Shown: positions 41,899 through 51,492, counted from the first letter of the stretch. The stretch: DNA of 64,000 nt from Scandinavium hiltneri (GCF_024764835.1 NZ_JALIGE010000071.1:186001-250000); one strand, 5' to 3'. The notes: generated by a model not told the origin, from the sequence alone. Translations and numbers: made by a program.

Positions 41899-42870
41899 AT
41901 GAATTTAGAAAAAATCAATGAGTTAACCGCGCAAGATATGGCGGGTGTCAATGCGGCAATCCTTGAACAACTCGATTCTGACGTCCAACTGATCAATCAG
42001 TTAGGGTATTACATCGTCAGCGGAGGCGGAAAACGCATTCGTCCAATGATCGCGGTACTGGCAGCGCGAGCTGTCGGCTATCAGGGGAACGCTCACGTCA
42101 CCATCGCAGCGCTAATTGAGTTTATTCACACAGCGACGTTGCTGCACGACGACGTGGTGGATGAATCCGACATGCGCCGAGGCAAAGCCACGGCCAACGC
42201 CGCATTTGGCAACGCAGCCAGCGTTCTGGTAGGCGACTTTATCTATACTCGCGCGTTCCAGATGATGACCAGTTTGGGGTCGCTCAAAATTCTTGAGGTG
42301 ATGTCCTCGGCGGTGAACGTCATTGCGGAAGGTGAAGTTCTGCAGTTGATGAACGTCAACGACCCGAATATCACCGAAGAAAACTATATGCGCGTGATTT
42401 ACAGCAAAACTGCGCGCCTGTTCGAAGCGGCCTCACAGTGCTCCGGCCTTCTGGCTGGCTGTTCTGATGAACAGGAAAAAGGTCTTCAGGATTACGGCCG
42501 CTACCTTGGTACCGCGTTCCAGTTGATTGACGATCTCCTCGATTACAGCGCCGACGGTGAAACGCTTGGTAAAAACGTGGGCGATGATCTGAACGAAGGC
42601 AAGCCGACGCTCCCCCTGCTGCACGCCATGCGCAACGGTACGCCGGAACAAGCGGCGATGATTCGCCAGGCAATTGAGGATGGCAACGGTCGGCATTTAC
42701 TGGAACCTGTTCTCGAAGCGATGGCCGCCAGTGGATCGCTGGAATGGACGCGTCAGCGCGCCGAAGCAGAAGCGGATAAAGCAATCCAGTCGCTGCAATG
42801 CCTGCCTGATACCCCATGGCGCGAAGCACTCATCGCACTCGCCCATATTGCTGTTCAACGCGACCACTGA
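41899..42870 (+). CDS. ispB: Octaprenyl diphosphate synthase IspB
   Basis: IspB, 323 residues, makes the C40 side chain of ubiquinone and menaquinone. The first Asp-rich motif DDVVDESD (about 84-91) and the second LIDDLLDY (about 211-218) of trans-prenyltransferases are present, with GGGKRIRP (about 43-50) for diphosphate binding. It complements the ubiT/U/V genes in the quinone pathway but is not linked to them transcriptionally. Confidence 0.98.
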   Translation: MNLEKINELTAQDMAGVNAAILEQLDSDVQLINQLGYYIVSGGGKRIRPMIAVLAARAVGYQGNAHVTIAALIEFIHTATLLHDDVVDESDMRRGKATANAAFGNAASVLVGDFIYTRAFQMMTSLGSLKILEVMSSAVNVIAEGEVLQLMNVNDPNITEENYMRVIYSKTARLFEAASQCSGLLAGCSDEQEKGLQDYGRYLGTAFQLIDDLLDYSADGETLGKNVGDDLNEGKPTLPLLHAMRNGTPEQAAMIRQAIEDGNGRHLLEPVLEAMAASGSLEWTRQRAEAEADKAIQSLQCLPDTPWREALIALAHIAVQRDH

Positions 42871-43046
42871 TCACGTCCCGCGCACTGCGCGGGAACGTTC
42901 TAATAAAAGCCTCTCCTACCCTACAACCTTGATTTAATCCGAATATCGCTTCCCTTTACTTGAACTTTTTAGAACTTAATCACTTTCGGCGTTATAGTAC
43001 ACCCGCCACCAGGCGAAGGTGGTTTGTTTATCAACAGGGAGAAAGT

Positions 43047-43316
43047 ATGGATAAATTTATCGACTGGCATCCTGCAGATATCATTGCCGGATTGCGCAAA
43101 CAAGGAACATCACTGGCAGCTGAGTCTCGTAAAAATGGGCTTAGCTCGTCGACGCTGGCAAATGCCCTCACCCGACCCTGGCCAAAGGGGGAAGCAATCA
43201 TTGCTGCGGTGTTAGGCACGGAGCCGTGGATTATCTGGCCATCGCGCTACCACGATAGAATCACGCATGAATTTATCGACAGAACGCAGCAGATAAGACA
43301 GCCGAAGAAGAAGTAA
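43047..43316 (+). CDS. sfsB: Ner-like DNA-binding regulator SfsB (Nlp)
   Basis: This 89-residue protein matches SfsB/Nlp (about 92 aa), a homologue of the Mu phage Ner repressor implicated in maltose metabolism in E. coli. The helix-turn-helix region is SLAAESRKNGLSSSTLANALTRPWPKGE (start about residue 22). The ATG at 43047 follows AGGGAGAAAG; the longer frame from 42960 lacks conservation. It is a single-gene unit. Confidence 0.93.
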   Translation: MDKFIDWHPADIIAGLRKQGTSLAAESRKNGLSSSTLANALTRPWPKGEAIIAAVLGTEPWIIWPSRYHDRITHEFIDRTQQIRQPKKK

Positions 43317-43373
43317 AACCGATAAGCACCCCCGAGTCTTGCTGACGCGGGGATGCCTTAGCAGGAAGCGAAA

Positions 43374-44633
43374 TTATTCGCCTTTGATACGCTCGATGGT
43401 CGCGCCCAGCGCACGAAGTTTGTCTTCGATGTGCTCGTAACCACGGTCGATGTGGTAAATACGCTCCACAATGGTGGTGCCTTCCGCGATACAACCTGCC
43501 AGCACCAGGCTTGCAGACGCTCGCAGATCGGTCGCCATGACCTGCGCCCCGGACAGCTTCTCCACACCGTGACAAATCGCCGTATTGCTTTCGATTTCAG
43601 CATGCGCGCCCATACGGATCAGTTCCGGCAGGTGCATGAAGCGGTTTTCGAAAATGGTTTCGGTTACGACACCGGTGCCTTCAGCGACCAGGTTCAGCAG
43701 GGTGAACTGGGCCTGCATGTCAGTCGGGAAGCCCGGGTGCGGCGCAGTACGCACATTCACCGCCTTTGGACGCTTACCGTGCATGTCGAGGCTAATCCAG
43801 TCCTCACCCACTTCGATATCCGCACCCGCTTCACGCAGTTTTGCCAGCACCGCATCCAGCGTATCCGGCTGCGCGTTGCGACAAACAATTTTTCCGCCGG
43901 AAATGGCCGCAGCCACGAGGAAAGTGCCGGTTTCGATACGGTCAGGCAGAACGCTGTAAACGCCTCCGCCCAGACGCTTAACGCCTTCGATAGTGATGCG
44001 ATCGCTACCCTGACCGGTGATTTTTGCACCCAGAGCATTGAGGAAGTTGGCGGTATCAACGATTTCTGGCTCACGCGCAGCGTTTTCGATGATTGTGGTG
44101 CCTTCAGCAAGCGTTGCTGCACTCATGATGGTCACAGTGGCGCCTACGCTCACTTTATCCATAACGATGTGCGCGCCTTTCAGGCGACCGTTCACAGACG
44201 CTTTGACGTAACCTTCTTCCAGTTTTATCTCTGCACCCAGTTGCTCAAGGCCAGTTATATGCAAGTCGACAGGACGTGCGCCGATAGCACAACCGCCAGG
44301 CAAAGAAACCTGTCCCTGACCAAAACGTGCCACCAGCGGACCCAGTGCCCAAATGGACGCGCGCATGGTTTTCACCAGCTCGTAAGGGGCGCAGAACACG
44401 TTAACGTCGCTGGCATCAATCCACACGGAACCGTTACGCTCAACTTTGGTACCCAGCTGCCTCAGCAGCTTCATGGTGGTATCGATATCTTTCAGCTGCG
44501 GTACGTTTTTAATCTCAACCGGCTCTTCAGCCAGCAGTGCTGCGAAAAGGATCGGCAGTGCCGCATTTTTGGCGCCGGAGATGCTCACTTCGCCCTGGAG
44601 ACGTGAAGGCCCCTGTACACGAAATTTATCCAT
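43374..44633 (-). CDS. murA: UDP-N-acetylglucosamine 1-carboxyvinyltransferase MurA
   Basis: MurA, 419 residues, catalyses the first committed step of peptidoglycan synthesis by transfer of enolpyruvate to UDP-GlcNAc. The catalytic cysteine C115 is in PGGCAIGARPVDLH; K22 is in GAKNAA. With Cys at 115 the enzyme should be fosfomycin sensitive, a family inference. It lies 48 nt after ibaG and probably forms one transcript with it. Confidence 0.99.
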   Translation of the reverse strand: MDKFRVQGPSRLQGEVSISGAKNAALPILFAALLAEEPVEIKNVPQLKDIDTTMKLLRQLGTKVERNGSVWIDASDVNVFCAPYELVKTMRASIWALGPLVARFGQGQVSLPGGCAIGARPVDLHITGLEQLGAEIKLEEGYVKASVNGRLKGAHIVMDKVSVGATVTIMSAATLAEGTTIIENAAREPEIVDTANFLNALGAKITGQGSDRITIEGVKRLGGGVYSVLPDRIETGTFLVAAAISGGKIVCRNAQPDTLDAVLAKLREAGADIEVGEDWISLDMHGKRPKAVNVRTAPHPGFPTDMQAQFTLLNLVAEGTGVVTETIFENRFMHLPELIRMGAHAEIESNTAICHGVEKLSGAQVMATDLRASASLVLAGCIAEGTTIVERIYHIDRGYEHIEDKLRALGATIERIKGE

Positions 44634-44681
44634 TCGTTCAAATCTCTTTTAAAATTCACCTGTGTAACGGGCGGTTACCCG

Positions 44682-44939
44682 TTACATAAAACCGTTAAGT
44701 TTGCGATCGCGTGCCCACTCGTCTGGGGTGTACGCCTTGATCGACAGGGCATGAATTCGGTTATCAGCAATATATTCCATCAGTGGAGCATAGACGGACT
44801 GCTGTTTTTTTACCCGACTCATTCCCGCAAACAGTTCGCCCACGGCAATAACCTGAAAGTGACTGCCATCGCCAGAGACGTGGACTTCCTGAAGGGAGAG
44901 TGCGTTCATAAGCACTGTCTGAATTTCATGATTTTCCAT
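44682..44939 (-). CDS. ibaG: BolA-family acid-stress protein IbaG
   Basis: IbaG (YrbA), 85 residues, is a BolA-like protein; in E. coli it is acid inducible and interacts with monothiol glutaredoxin. The segment VHVSGDGSHFQVIAVG (about 19-34) with conserved His and the HALSIKAYTPDEW C-terminal part are diagnostic. There is one extra C-terminal Met compared with E. coli. It lies downstream of the mla operon across a terminator. Confidence 0.95.
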   Translation of the reverse strand: MENHEIQTVLMNALSLQEVHVSGDGSHFQVIAVGELFAGMSRVKKQQSVYAPLMEYIADNRIHALSIKAYTPDEWARDRKLNGFM

Positions 44940-45007
44940 GGGATAATTTCATCTGATAGTGAAAACAGCCCAACATCTTAGAGGAAAGTGCCGCTGTCTT
45001 AAACAAG

Positions 45008-45043
45008 CAAAAAGCCCCTACGCACAAAACGTAGAGGCTTTTA
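45008..45043 (-). terminator. mlaB terminator
   Basis: AAAAGCC...CTACG/CGTAG...GGCTTTT forms a 12-bp interrupted stem with a 7-nt loop and a T-run on the minus strand, 21-56 nt after mlaB. It separates mlaFEDCB from ibaG-murA at least partially. Confidence 0.75.
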
Positions 45044-45063
45044 AGAGTAATACATTGAATAAT

Positions 45064-45354
45064 TTAGGGGATCAGATCGGGCGGCAGATTATAAAGTTGA
45101 ACAAGGGTGTTCATCTTTTCACTTTTGCCAACGATGCTGACAGCAGACCCCTGCTGGCGAACCTGTGCGACCAGATGCATCAGCAGTGCCACACCAGCGG
45201 TATCCACGCGAGTTATCTCGCTCAGGTCGATGGTCTCGACGCCCTGCATCACCTCTTTCCGCGCGTCCCAGAGAGGAACCAGAAAATCCTGATCTAATTC
45301 CCCCTGCAATAACAGTCGCCCGCCTTCACGCGTCCAGCGTAATGAGTCGGTCAT
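45064..45354 (-). CDS. mlaB: STAS-domain lipid asymmetry subunit MlaB
   Basis: MlaB, 96 residues, is the cytoplasmic STAS protein that binds MlaF and is needed for activity of the MlaFEDB ABC transporter. The conserved DLSEITRVDTAGVALLMHL segment carries the STAS Thr at residue 52. Its ATG overlaps the mlaC stop at a single base (45354), indicating coupling. Confidence 0.96.
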   Translation of the reverse strand: MTDSLRWTREGGRLLLQGELDQDFLVPLWDARKEVMQGVETIDLSEITRVDTAGVALLMHLVAQVRQQGSAVSIVGKSEKMNTLVQLYNLPPDLIP

Positions 45355-45989
45355 TATTTTTTCTGTTCCAGCGTAATCGGCTGTTTAGAAATCGCCTGCA
45401 GCTGCGAGGTCAGACCATCAATACCTTTAGTACGCAGCAGATCGCTCCACTCATTCTGTTTGGTGGTGATCATGCTGACACCTTCAGCAATCATGTCAAA
45501 CGCCTGCCAGTTACCCGTTTGGGTGTTTTTACGCCACTGGAAGTCGAGGCGAACCGGTGGACGGCCGTTCGGGTCAACGATTGTGACGCGGATAGGCAGA
45601 ATGGTGGCATCACCCAGCGGTTTCTCTGGGGCAATCTGATAGGTCTGACCGTGGTACATCGCCAGTGCCTGACCATAAGCCTGTTTCAGGTACTCATGAA
45701 ACGCGGCAAAGTATGCTTCACGCTGTGCCGGGGTTGCATCACGGTAGTAGCGGCCTAAAACCAGTGCACCCGCGTATTTCACCTGCACATACGGCAGCAA
45801 TTCCTGATCTACGATCTGACGCAAATAGTCAGGATTGGAACGAATCTGTGACTGTTCATTTTTGAGGCGGGTAAACGTTTTCTGAGCCGCCTCGTTCATC
45901 AGGGTATACGGGTTGGATTGATCCGCCGCCGTGGCCGCCGTCAGTGGGGCAATGACCAGCATGGCAACCATAAGTAAGCGTTTAAACAT
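45354..45989 (-). CDS. mlaC: Periplasmic phospholipid-binding protein MlaC
   Basis: MlaC, 211 residues, carries phospholipid across the periplasm between the outer-membrane MlaA-OmpC complex and MlaFEDB. A signal peptide (1-21, ending ATAA) precedes the MlaC fold. Segments YVQVKYAGALVLGRYYRDATPAQR and YQIAPEKPLGDATILPIRVTIVDP are typical. It lies 18 nt after mlaD. Confidence 0.97.
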   Translation of the reverse strand: MFKRLLMVAMLVIAPLTAATAADQSNPYTLMNEAAQKTFTRLKNEQSQIRSNPDYLRQIVDQELLPYVQVKYAGALVLGRYYRDATPAQREAYFAAFHEYLKQAYGQALAMYHGQTYQIAPEKPLGDATILPIRVTIVDPNGRPPVRLDFQWRKNTQTGNWQAFDMIAEGVSMITTKQNEWSDLLRTKGIDGLTSQLQAISKQPITLEQKK

Positions 45990-46007
45990 GGGTTAATTCT
46001 CCTGAGA

Positions 46008-46559
46008 TTAGTGCGTCGTTGCAGCAGGCGCCGTAGCGTCAGTATGGTCTTCCGCCGGGCTTTGCGCTTCGTCTGAATTCTTATTTTCTCCGCCTTTGTT
46101 GCTATAGAGGAACTGACCAATCAGGTCCTCCAGCACCAGCGCAGATTTCGTATCCTGAATCGTGCTGCCTTCTTTAAGCATCGCCGTGCCCATTTCCGGA
46201 TCATCAAAACCGACATTCAGCGCGAGATACTGCTCACCCAGCAGACCGGAGGTACGGATAGCCAACGAACTGGTATCCGGGATCTGGTTGTACTGTTCTT
46301 CGATATCCAGCGTAACACGTGGAAGATAGGTCTTCGGGTCCAGCGAAATATCAGCCACGCGGCCAATCACCACCCCGCCGATACGGACCGGAGAGCGGGC
46401 TTTCAGGCCGCCGATATTATCGAAGGTGGCATAAACCTGATAGGTCGGCTCCGTGCGTAAAGAGGTCACATCCGCTGCTTTCAGGCATACGAACAGCGCC
46501 GCCAGAAAAGCCACCAGAATAAAAATACCTACCCAGATTTCACTTTTTTTCGTTTGCAT
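46008..46559 (-). CDS. mlaD: MCE-domain lipid-transport subunit MlaD
   Basis: MlaD, 183 residues from the ATG at 46557-46559 (MQTKKSEIWVG), is anchored by one helix (about 7-28) and forms a hexameric ring of MCE domains (about 38-115) with a central pore for phospholipid. The MCE core YATFDNIGGLKARSPVRIGGVVIGRV and LLGEQYLALNVG are clear. The C-terminus is Glu/Asp/Ala-rich. It starts 5 nt before the mlaE stop, overlapping, so it is translationally coupled. Confidence 0.96.
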   Translation of the reverse strand: MQTKKSEIWVGIFILVAFLAALFVCLKAADVTSLRTEPTYQVYATFDNIGGLKARSPVRIGGVVIGRVADISLDPKTYLPRVTLDIEEQYNQIPDTSSLAIRTSGLLGEQYLALNVGFDDPEMGTAMLKEGSTIQDTKSALVLEDLIGQFLYSNKGGENKNSDEAQSPAEDHTDATAPAATTH

Positions 46560-46563
46560 GAAC

Positions 46564-47346
46564 TCAATTCCCAAACATCAGTGCAGTCAGCACAAAATCC
46601 AGCCCCAGTACCGCCAACGACGAATGCACCACGGTACGCGTCGTTGCACGGCTGATCCCTGCGGAAGTGGGGATCGCATCGTAACCGTTGAACAATGCAA
46701 TCCACGTCACCGTAATGGCGAATACCGCGCTTTTAATCACGCAGTTCACCAGGTCCGTACGCCAGTCAACGGCGTTTTGCATCGCCGACCAGAAGAAGCC
46801 CGCATCAATCCCTTTCCAGCTCACGCCGACCAGCGAACCACCCCAAATGCCAACGGCGACAAAAATAATCGTCAGCAGCGGCAGTGAAATCACGCCCGCC
46901 CAGAAGCGCGGAGCAATGACGCGACGCAGCGGGTCAACCGCCATCATTTCCATACTGGAAAGCTGCTCAGTCGCGCGCATCAAGCCTATTTCGGCGGTCA
47001 GCGCAGAACCGGCGCGCCCGGCAAAGAGCAGTGCGGCGACGACCGGCCCCAGTTCACGCAGCAGCGATAACGCCACCAGCATACCGAGACTGGTTTCTGC
47101 ACTGTAGGTGGTAAGCACCAGATAACCTTGTAAACCCAGCACCATCCCAATAAACACGCCCGAGACGATGATTATCAACATCGACAGCACGCCCACGCTA
47201 TAAAGCTGGCGTACTAATAAAGGTGCATGTTTACGGAACTCAGGCTTGCCAACCACCGCATTGAACAACATTAACCCGGCACGTCCGAAAGTCGAGATTG
47301 TCTTAATCCCCCGATGTCCAAGCGCAGCCAGTGCATTTAACAGCAT
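46564..47346 (-). CDS. mlaE: ABC transporter permease MlaE
   Basis: MlaE, 260 residues, is the permease dimer subunit of the MlaFEDB phospholipid transporter. Hydrophobic segments include VGVLSMLIIIVSGVFIGMVLG (about 52-72). The conserved RELGPVVAALLFAGRAGSALTAEIG motif (about 97-121) contacts MlaF. The ATG at 47344-47346 gives the family length; a TTG two codons upstream is less likely. Confidence 0.96.
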   Translation of the reverse strand: MLLNALAALGHRGIKTISTFGRAGLMLFNAVVGKPEFRKHAPLLVRQLYSVGVLSMLIIIVSGVFIGMVLGLQGYLVLTTYSAETSLGMLVALSLLRELGPVVAALLFAGRAGSALTAEIGLMRATEQLSSMEMMAVDPLRRVIAPRFWAGVISLPLLTIIFVAVGIWGGSLVGVSWKGIDAGFFWSAMQNAVDWRTDLVNCVIKSAVFAITVTWIALFNGYDAIPTSAGISRATTRTVVHSSLAVLGLDFVLTALMFGN

Positions 47347-47352
47347 GAGCAA

Positions 47353-48165
47353 CTAACTCCCTGTTTCGAATAAATCGTGATGATAATCGCCCGCCGGATA
47401 GCGGAACGGCACGGGGCCATCAGCAATGCCATCCAGGAACTGGCGCACGCGCGGATCGCTGTTTTCCTGTAGCGACTGTGCGCTACCGTGAGCGACAATT
47501 TTTCGGTCCGCCACGATATAGGCGTAGTCGGCGATACTCAGCACTTCCGGGACGTCGTGGGAAACCACGACGCAGGTGACACCCAGCGAACTGTTGAGCT
47601 CAGAAATCAGCTTGACCAGTACACCCATGGTGATCGGATCCTGGCCCACGAAGGGCTCATCAAACATGATCAAATCCGGCTCGAGGGCAATTGCCCGCGC
47701 CAGCGCCGCACGGCGTGCCATCCCGCCGGACAGTTCAGAAGGCATCAGTTTAGCCGCCCCGCGCAACCCCACCGCTTCCAGTTTCATCATCACCGTGCTT
47801 TTCAGCAACGGCGCAGGCAAGCGAGTGTGTTCACGCAGCGGGTAAGCAACGTTATCGAAAACGTTCATGTCGGTGAAAAGCGCACCCGACTGGAACAGCA
47901 TGCTCATGCGCTTTCGCACGGCGTACAGTCGTGAGCGGGACATCGTTGGCACATCTTCGCCATCGAACAGAATCTCACCGCTGTCAGGCGGGATCTGTCC
48001 GCCAATCAAACGCAGCAGCGTGGTCTTACCGATCCCTGACGGTCCCATGATGGCCGTGATTTTACCACGAGGCACCGACAGCGAGATGTTGTCGAAGATA
48101 CTTCGGGAGCCACGCGTGAAGCTCACGTCGCGAACATCGACTAAATTATCCAGTGTCTGGGTCAT
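47353..48165 (-). CDS. mlaF: ABC transporter ATP-binding protein MlaF
   Basis: MlaF, 270 residues, is the ATPase of the Mla retrograde/anterograde phospholipid transporter that maintains outer-membrane asymmetry. Walker A GPSGIGKT is at residues 41-48, Q-loop MLFQSGALF near 90, signature ELSGGMARR near 143 and Walker B DLIMFDEPF near 164. It is the first gene of mlaFEDCB and diverges from yrbG across 210 bp. Confidence 0.98.
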   Translation of the reverse strand: MTQTLDNLVDVRDVSFTRGSRSIFDNISLSVPRGKITAIMGPSGIGKTTLLRLIGGQIPPDSGEILFDGEDVPTMSRSRLYAVRKRMSMLFQSGALFTDMNVFDNVAYPLREHTRLPAPLLKSTVMMKLEAVGLRGAAKLMPSELSGGMARRAALARAIALEPDLIMFDEPFVGQDPITMGVLVKLISELNSSLGVTCVVVSHDVPEVLSIADYAYIVADRKIVAHGSAQSLQENSDPRVRQFLDGIADGPVPFRYPAGDYHHDLFETGS

Positions 48166-48375
48166 AGGTTTATCCCTGGAAAAACCTCTTCGGGTTAAGC
48201 ATGGCGCGATTTGACGCCCCTAACCCATCATTTTTACAGAATATTACCTGCCAGAGTTAGCGAAAGCAGGCATTTGTTTTACTTTTTCAACGCATAAAGT
48301 CAAAATTAAGAATTCGTCCGCGCCATGCAGGTGGTGCAAAGCGGCTGACGATTATACCTGAAGAAAGGACTTTAG

Positions 48376-49353
48376 ATGCTTTTAGCGACGGCTCTGTTAA
48401 TAATTGGTTTACTTCTGGTGGTCTACAGTGCCGATCGTCTCGTTTTTGCCGCCTCGATTCTATGCCGCAGCATGAACATCCCGCCGCTGATTATCGGCAT
48501 GACAGTCGTTAGCGTGGGCACCTCGCTTCCAGAGATAATCGTATCCGTAACCGCATCTTTTCACGGACAAATTGATCTCGCCATTGGCACCGCGATCGGC
48601 TCAAACATCATTAATATTTTGCTGATCCTTGGCCTGGCCGCGTTGCTGCATTCATTTACCGTCCATTCCGATATCTTGCGTCGGGAATTACCGCTAATGT
48701 TAGTCGTAAGCCTGTTAGCGGGTTTTGTGCTGTATGATGGGCAGTTAACAAGGATAGATGGCTTATTTCTGTTCGCATTGGCTGTGCTGTGGCTGTTTTA
48801 TATTGTTAAAATCGCCCGCCTGGCGGAACGGCAGGGAAATGACAGCCTGACGCGTGAACAATTGGCAGAATTGCCCCGCGAAGGGACGCTGCCCGTCGCC
48901 TGTTTATGGCTCGGTGTTGCCTTAATCATTATGCCAATGGCCACGCGCATGGTGGTGGATAACGCCACCGTGCTAGCGAACTACTTCGCGATAAGCGAAC
49001 TGACCATCGGTCTGACGGTGATTGCCATTGGCACCAGTCTGCCAGAGCTTGCCACAGCCATCGCCGGGGCACGTAAAGGAGAGGACGATATCGCCATTGG
49101 CAATATCATAGGCTCCAACATTTTCAATATCGCCATCGTGATGGGTATTCCTGCACTGGTCGCGCCGGGGCCGTTTAATCCGCTGGCGTTTAGTCGTGAT
49201 TACGGTGTGATGGTGCTGGTCAGCATGATTTTTGCCCTACTGTGCTGGCGCCGTAAACCACAAATTGGCAAAGGTGCCGGGGCAATACTGACCGGGTGCT
49301 TTCTTGTTTGGCTGGCGTTCCTTTGGTGGGGCACGCCGTTTTTCGCAGAGTGA
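48376..49353 (+). CDS. yrbG: Calcium/sodium:proton antiporter YrbG
   Basis: YrbG, 325 residues, belongs to the CaCA cation/Ca2+ exchanger superfamily. The two alpha-repeats are clear: GTSLPEIIVSVTASFHG...AIGSNIINILLILG (about 51-92) and GTSLPELATAIAGARKGEDD...IIGSNIFNIAIV (about 219-258). Ten membrane segments are expected. Its physiological role is unsettled. It starts the yrbG-kdsD-kdsC-lptCAB-rpoN cluster. Confidence 0.95.
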   Translation: MLLATALLIIGLLLVVYSADRLVFAASILCRSMNIPPLIIGMTVVSVGTSLPEIIVSVTASFHGQIDLAIGTAIGSNIINILLILGLAALLHSFTVHSDILRRELPLMLVVSLLAGFVLYDGQLTRIDGLFLFALAVLWLFYIVKIARLAERQGNDSLTREQLAELPREGTLPVACLWLGVALIIMPMATRMVVDNATVLANYFAISELTIGLTVIAIGTSLPELATAIAGARKGEDDIAIGNIIGSNIFNIAIVMGIPALVAPGPFNPLAFSRDYGVMVLVSMIFALLCWRRKPQIGKGAGAILTGCFLVWLAFLWWGTPFFAE

Positions 49354-49367
49354 ATCGGGATAACATT

Positions 49368-50354
49368 ATGTCGCAAATAGATTTGCAGCCGGGTTTTGAC
49401 TTTCAGCAGGCAGGCCTCGACGTGCTGGAGATTGAACGTGAAGGTCTGGCGCAGCTCGATCAGTTTATTAATCAGGATTTCGCCCTCGCCTGCGAAAAAA
49501 TAGCGTACTGCGGCGGTAAAGTCGTCGTGATGGGCATGGGTAAGTCCGGGCATATTGGTCGTAAATTGGCGGCAACCTTTGCCAGCACCGGCACGCCGTC
49601 GTTCTTTGTTCATCCTGGGGAAGCCGCTCACGGCGACCTCGGAATGGTCTCGCCGCAGGATGTGGTCATCGCGTTATCCAACTCCGGTGAATCCAACGAA
49701 ATTCTGGCGCTGATCCCGGTGCTCAAACGTCTGCATGTGCCGCTCATCTGCATGACCAGCCGCCCGGAAAGTAGCATGGGCAAGGCTGCGGATATCCATT
49801 TGTGCGTCAGCGTGCCTAAAGAAGCGTGTCCGCTGGGCCTCGCGCCAACGTCAAGCACCACGGCGGCCTTGGTAATGGGCGATGCACTGGCGGTTGCGCT
49901 GCTCAAAGCACGCGGCTTTACCGCCGAAGATTTTGCCCTTTCACATCCGGGTGGCGCGCTGGGCCGTAAGTTGCTGCTGCGCGTAAACGACATCATGCAC
50001 ACCGGCGATGAAATCCCGCACGTCAGCCCTGATGCCTCACTGCGCGACGCGCTGCTGGAAATCACACGCAAAAATCTGGGTCTGACGGTTATCTGCGACG
50101 ATCAAATGAAAATCGAAGGCATTTTCACCGATGGTGACTTACGTCGGGTGTTTGATATGGGCGTTGACGTTCGCGATATGAGCATCGCGGATGTGATGAC
50201 CCGCGGCGGTATTCGTGTCCGACCAGGGATTCTGGCCGTTGATGCACTGAATCTAATGCAGTCTCGTCATATCACCTGCGTCATGGTTGCCGATGGCGAC
50301 CATCTGCTGGGTGTGATACATATGCATGATCTCCTGCGCGCTGGCGTAGTGTAA
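49368..50354 (+). CDS. kdsD: Arabinose-5-phosphate isomerase KdsD
   Basis: KdsD, 328 residues, converts ribulose-5-phosphate to arabinose-5-phosphate for Kdo synthesis. A SIS domain (about 40-180) with GMGKSGHIGRK and SNSGES motifs is followed by two CBS domains (about 205-328). The start ATG 49368 gives MSQIDLQPG; the open frame back to 49296 is inside yrbG. It lies 14 nt after yrbG and precedes kdsC in the same pathway. Confidence 0.97.
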   Translation: MSQIDLQPGFDFQQAGLDVLEIEREGLAQLDQFINQDFALACEKIAYCGGKVVVMGMGKSGHIGRKLAATFASTGTPSFFVHPGEAAHGDLGMVSPQDVVIALSNSGESNEILALIPVLKRLHVPLICMTSRPESSMGKAADIHLCVSVPKEACPLGLAPTSSTTAALVMGDALAVALLKARGFTAEDFALSHPGGALGRKLLLRVNDIMHTGDEIPHVSPDASLRDALLEITRKNLGLTVICDDQMKIEGIFTDGDLRRVFDMGVDVRDMSIADVMTRGGIRVRPGILAVDALNLMQSRHITCVMVADGDHLLGVIHMHDLLRAGVV

Positions 50355-50368
50355 GTAAGGAAAAAACA

Positions 50369-50935
50369 ATGGGTAATGCTGGCGCGTCGGTAACGACCTG
50401 CTATGGACCAGTCAGTTCAGAGGTCATGGAGAAAGCGCAGAAAATTCGCCTGCTGATCCTTGATGTAGACGGCGTGCTGTCTGATGGACTGATATATATG
50501 GGCAATAACGGCGAAGAACTGAAAGCCTTTAACGTGCGCGACGGCTATGGCATTCGCTGTGCGCTGACGTCAGGCATAGAAGTTGCAATCATCACCGGAC
50601 GAAAAGCTAAACTGGTAGAAGACCGCTGCAAAACGCTGGGAATTACACACCTGTGGCAAGGACAGTCCGATAAGCTGATTGCGTATCGTGAATTACTGGA
50701 AACCCTATCCCTGCGTCCGGATGAAGTCGCCTACGTCGGTGATGACCTTATCGACTGGCCAGTGATGGCTGAGGTGGGTCTGAGCGTTGCGGTTTCAGAC
50801 GCACATCCCCTGCTGCCACCGCGCGCGGATTATGTCACGCGTATCGCCGGAGGCCGTGGTGCCGTCCGTGAAGTGTGCGATTTGTTGCTGCTGGCTCAGG
50901 GCAAGCTGGATGAAGCCAAAGGGCAATCAATATGA
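50369..50935 (+). CDS. kdsC: 3-deoxy-D-manno-octulosonate 8-phosphate phosphatase KdsC
   Basis: KdsC, 188 residues, is a HAD phosphatase that releases Kdo from Kdo-8-phosphate. The nucleophile motif DVDGVLSDG (about 32-40) and the later GDDLIDWPVM (about 124-133) are present. The stop overlaps the lptC start by 4 nt (ATGA). Confidence 0.97.
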   Translation: MGNAGASVTTCYGPVSSEVMEKAQKIRLLILDVDGVLSDGLIYMGNNGEELKAFNVRDGYGIRCALTSGIEVAIITGRKAKLVEDRCKTLGITHLWQGQSDKLIAYRELLETLSLRPDEVAYVGDDLIDWPVMAEVGLSVAVSDAHPLLPPRADYVTRIAGGRGAVREVCDLLLLAQGKLDEAKGQSI

Positions 50936-51492
50936 GTAAAACCAGACGTTGGGTTATCATTCTGCTTTCGCTGCTGGCGCTGGTGCTTATCGGCTTCAAT
51001 CTGGTGGACAAAGACGACACAGGTCCGGCGGTCGTCAACAATAACGACCCGACTTATAAAAGTGAGCATACCGACTCCGTGGTCTACAACCCAGAAGGGG
51101 CGTTGACCTACCGGCTGATTTCAGAACATGTCGAGTATTTCTCCGATCAGGCCATTTCGTGGTTCACCCGACCGGTTCTGACCACTTTTGATGTGAATAA
51201 GGTGCCGACCTGGTCTATTAAGGCTGACAAGGCCAAACTGACCAATGACCGTATGCTGTATCTGTACGGTCACGTTGAGATAAACGCCCTGACGGACGAC
51301 TCTCAACTGCGCAAAGTCACGACGGATAACGCCATTGTGAATCTGGTTACTCAGGATGTGAGTTCAGACGATTTGGTGACGTTGTACGGTACAACATTTA
51401 ATTCCAGCGGCCTCAAAATGCGCGGCAACTTACGCAGCAAACACGCCGAGCTGATTGAAAAGGTGAGAACCTCCTATGAAATTCAGAAATAA
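50932..51492 (+). CDS. lptC: LPS export protein LptC
   Basis: LptC, 186 residues, is a bitopic inner-membrane protein that passes LPS from LptB2FG to LptA. One N-terminal membrane helix (about 6-24) is followed by a periplasmic beta-jellyroll. Segments YRLISEHVEYFSDQAISWF and VTTDNAIVNLVTQDVSSDD are typical. It is about five residues shorter than E. coli LptC at the C-terminus. It overlaps lptA by 17 nt. Confidence 0.96.
   Translation: MSKTRRWVIILLSLLALVLIGFNLVDKDDTGPAVVNNNDPTYKSEHTDSVVYNPEGALTYRLISEHVEYFSDQAISWFTRPVLTTFDVNKVPTWSIKADKAKLTNDRMLYLYGHVEINALTDDSQLRKVTTDNAIVNLVTQDVSSDDLVTLYGTTFNSSGLKMRGNLRSKHAELIEKVRTSYEIQK

Noticed and set aside
43431..44606. 391-codon open frame antisense to murA
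   Set aside because: Covers murA almost exactly on the opposite strand; murA has its catalytic residues and a known context.
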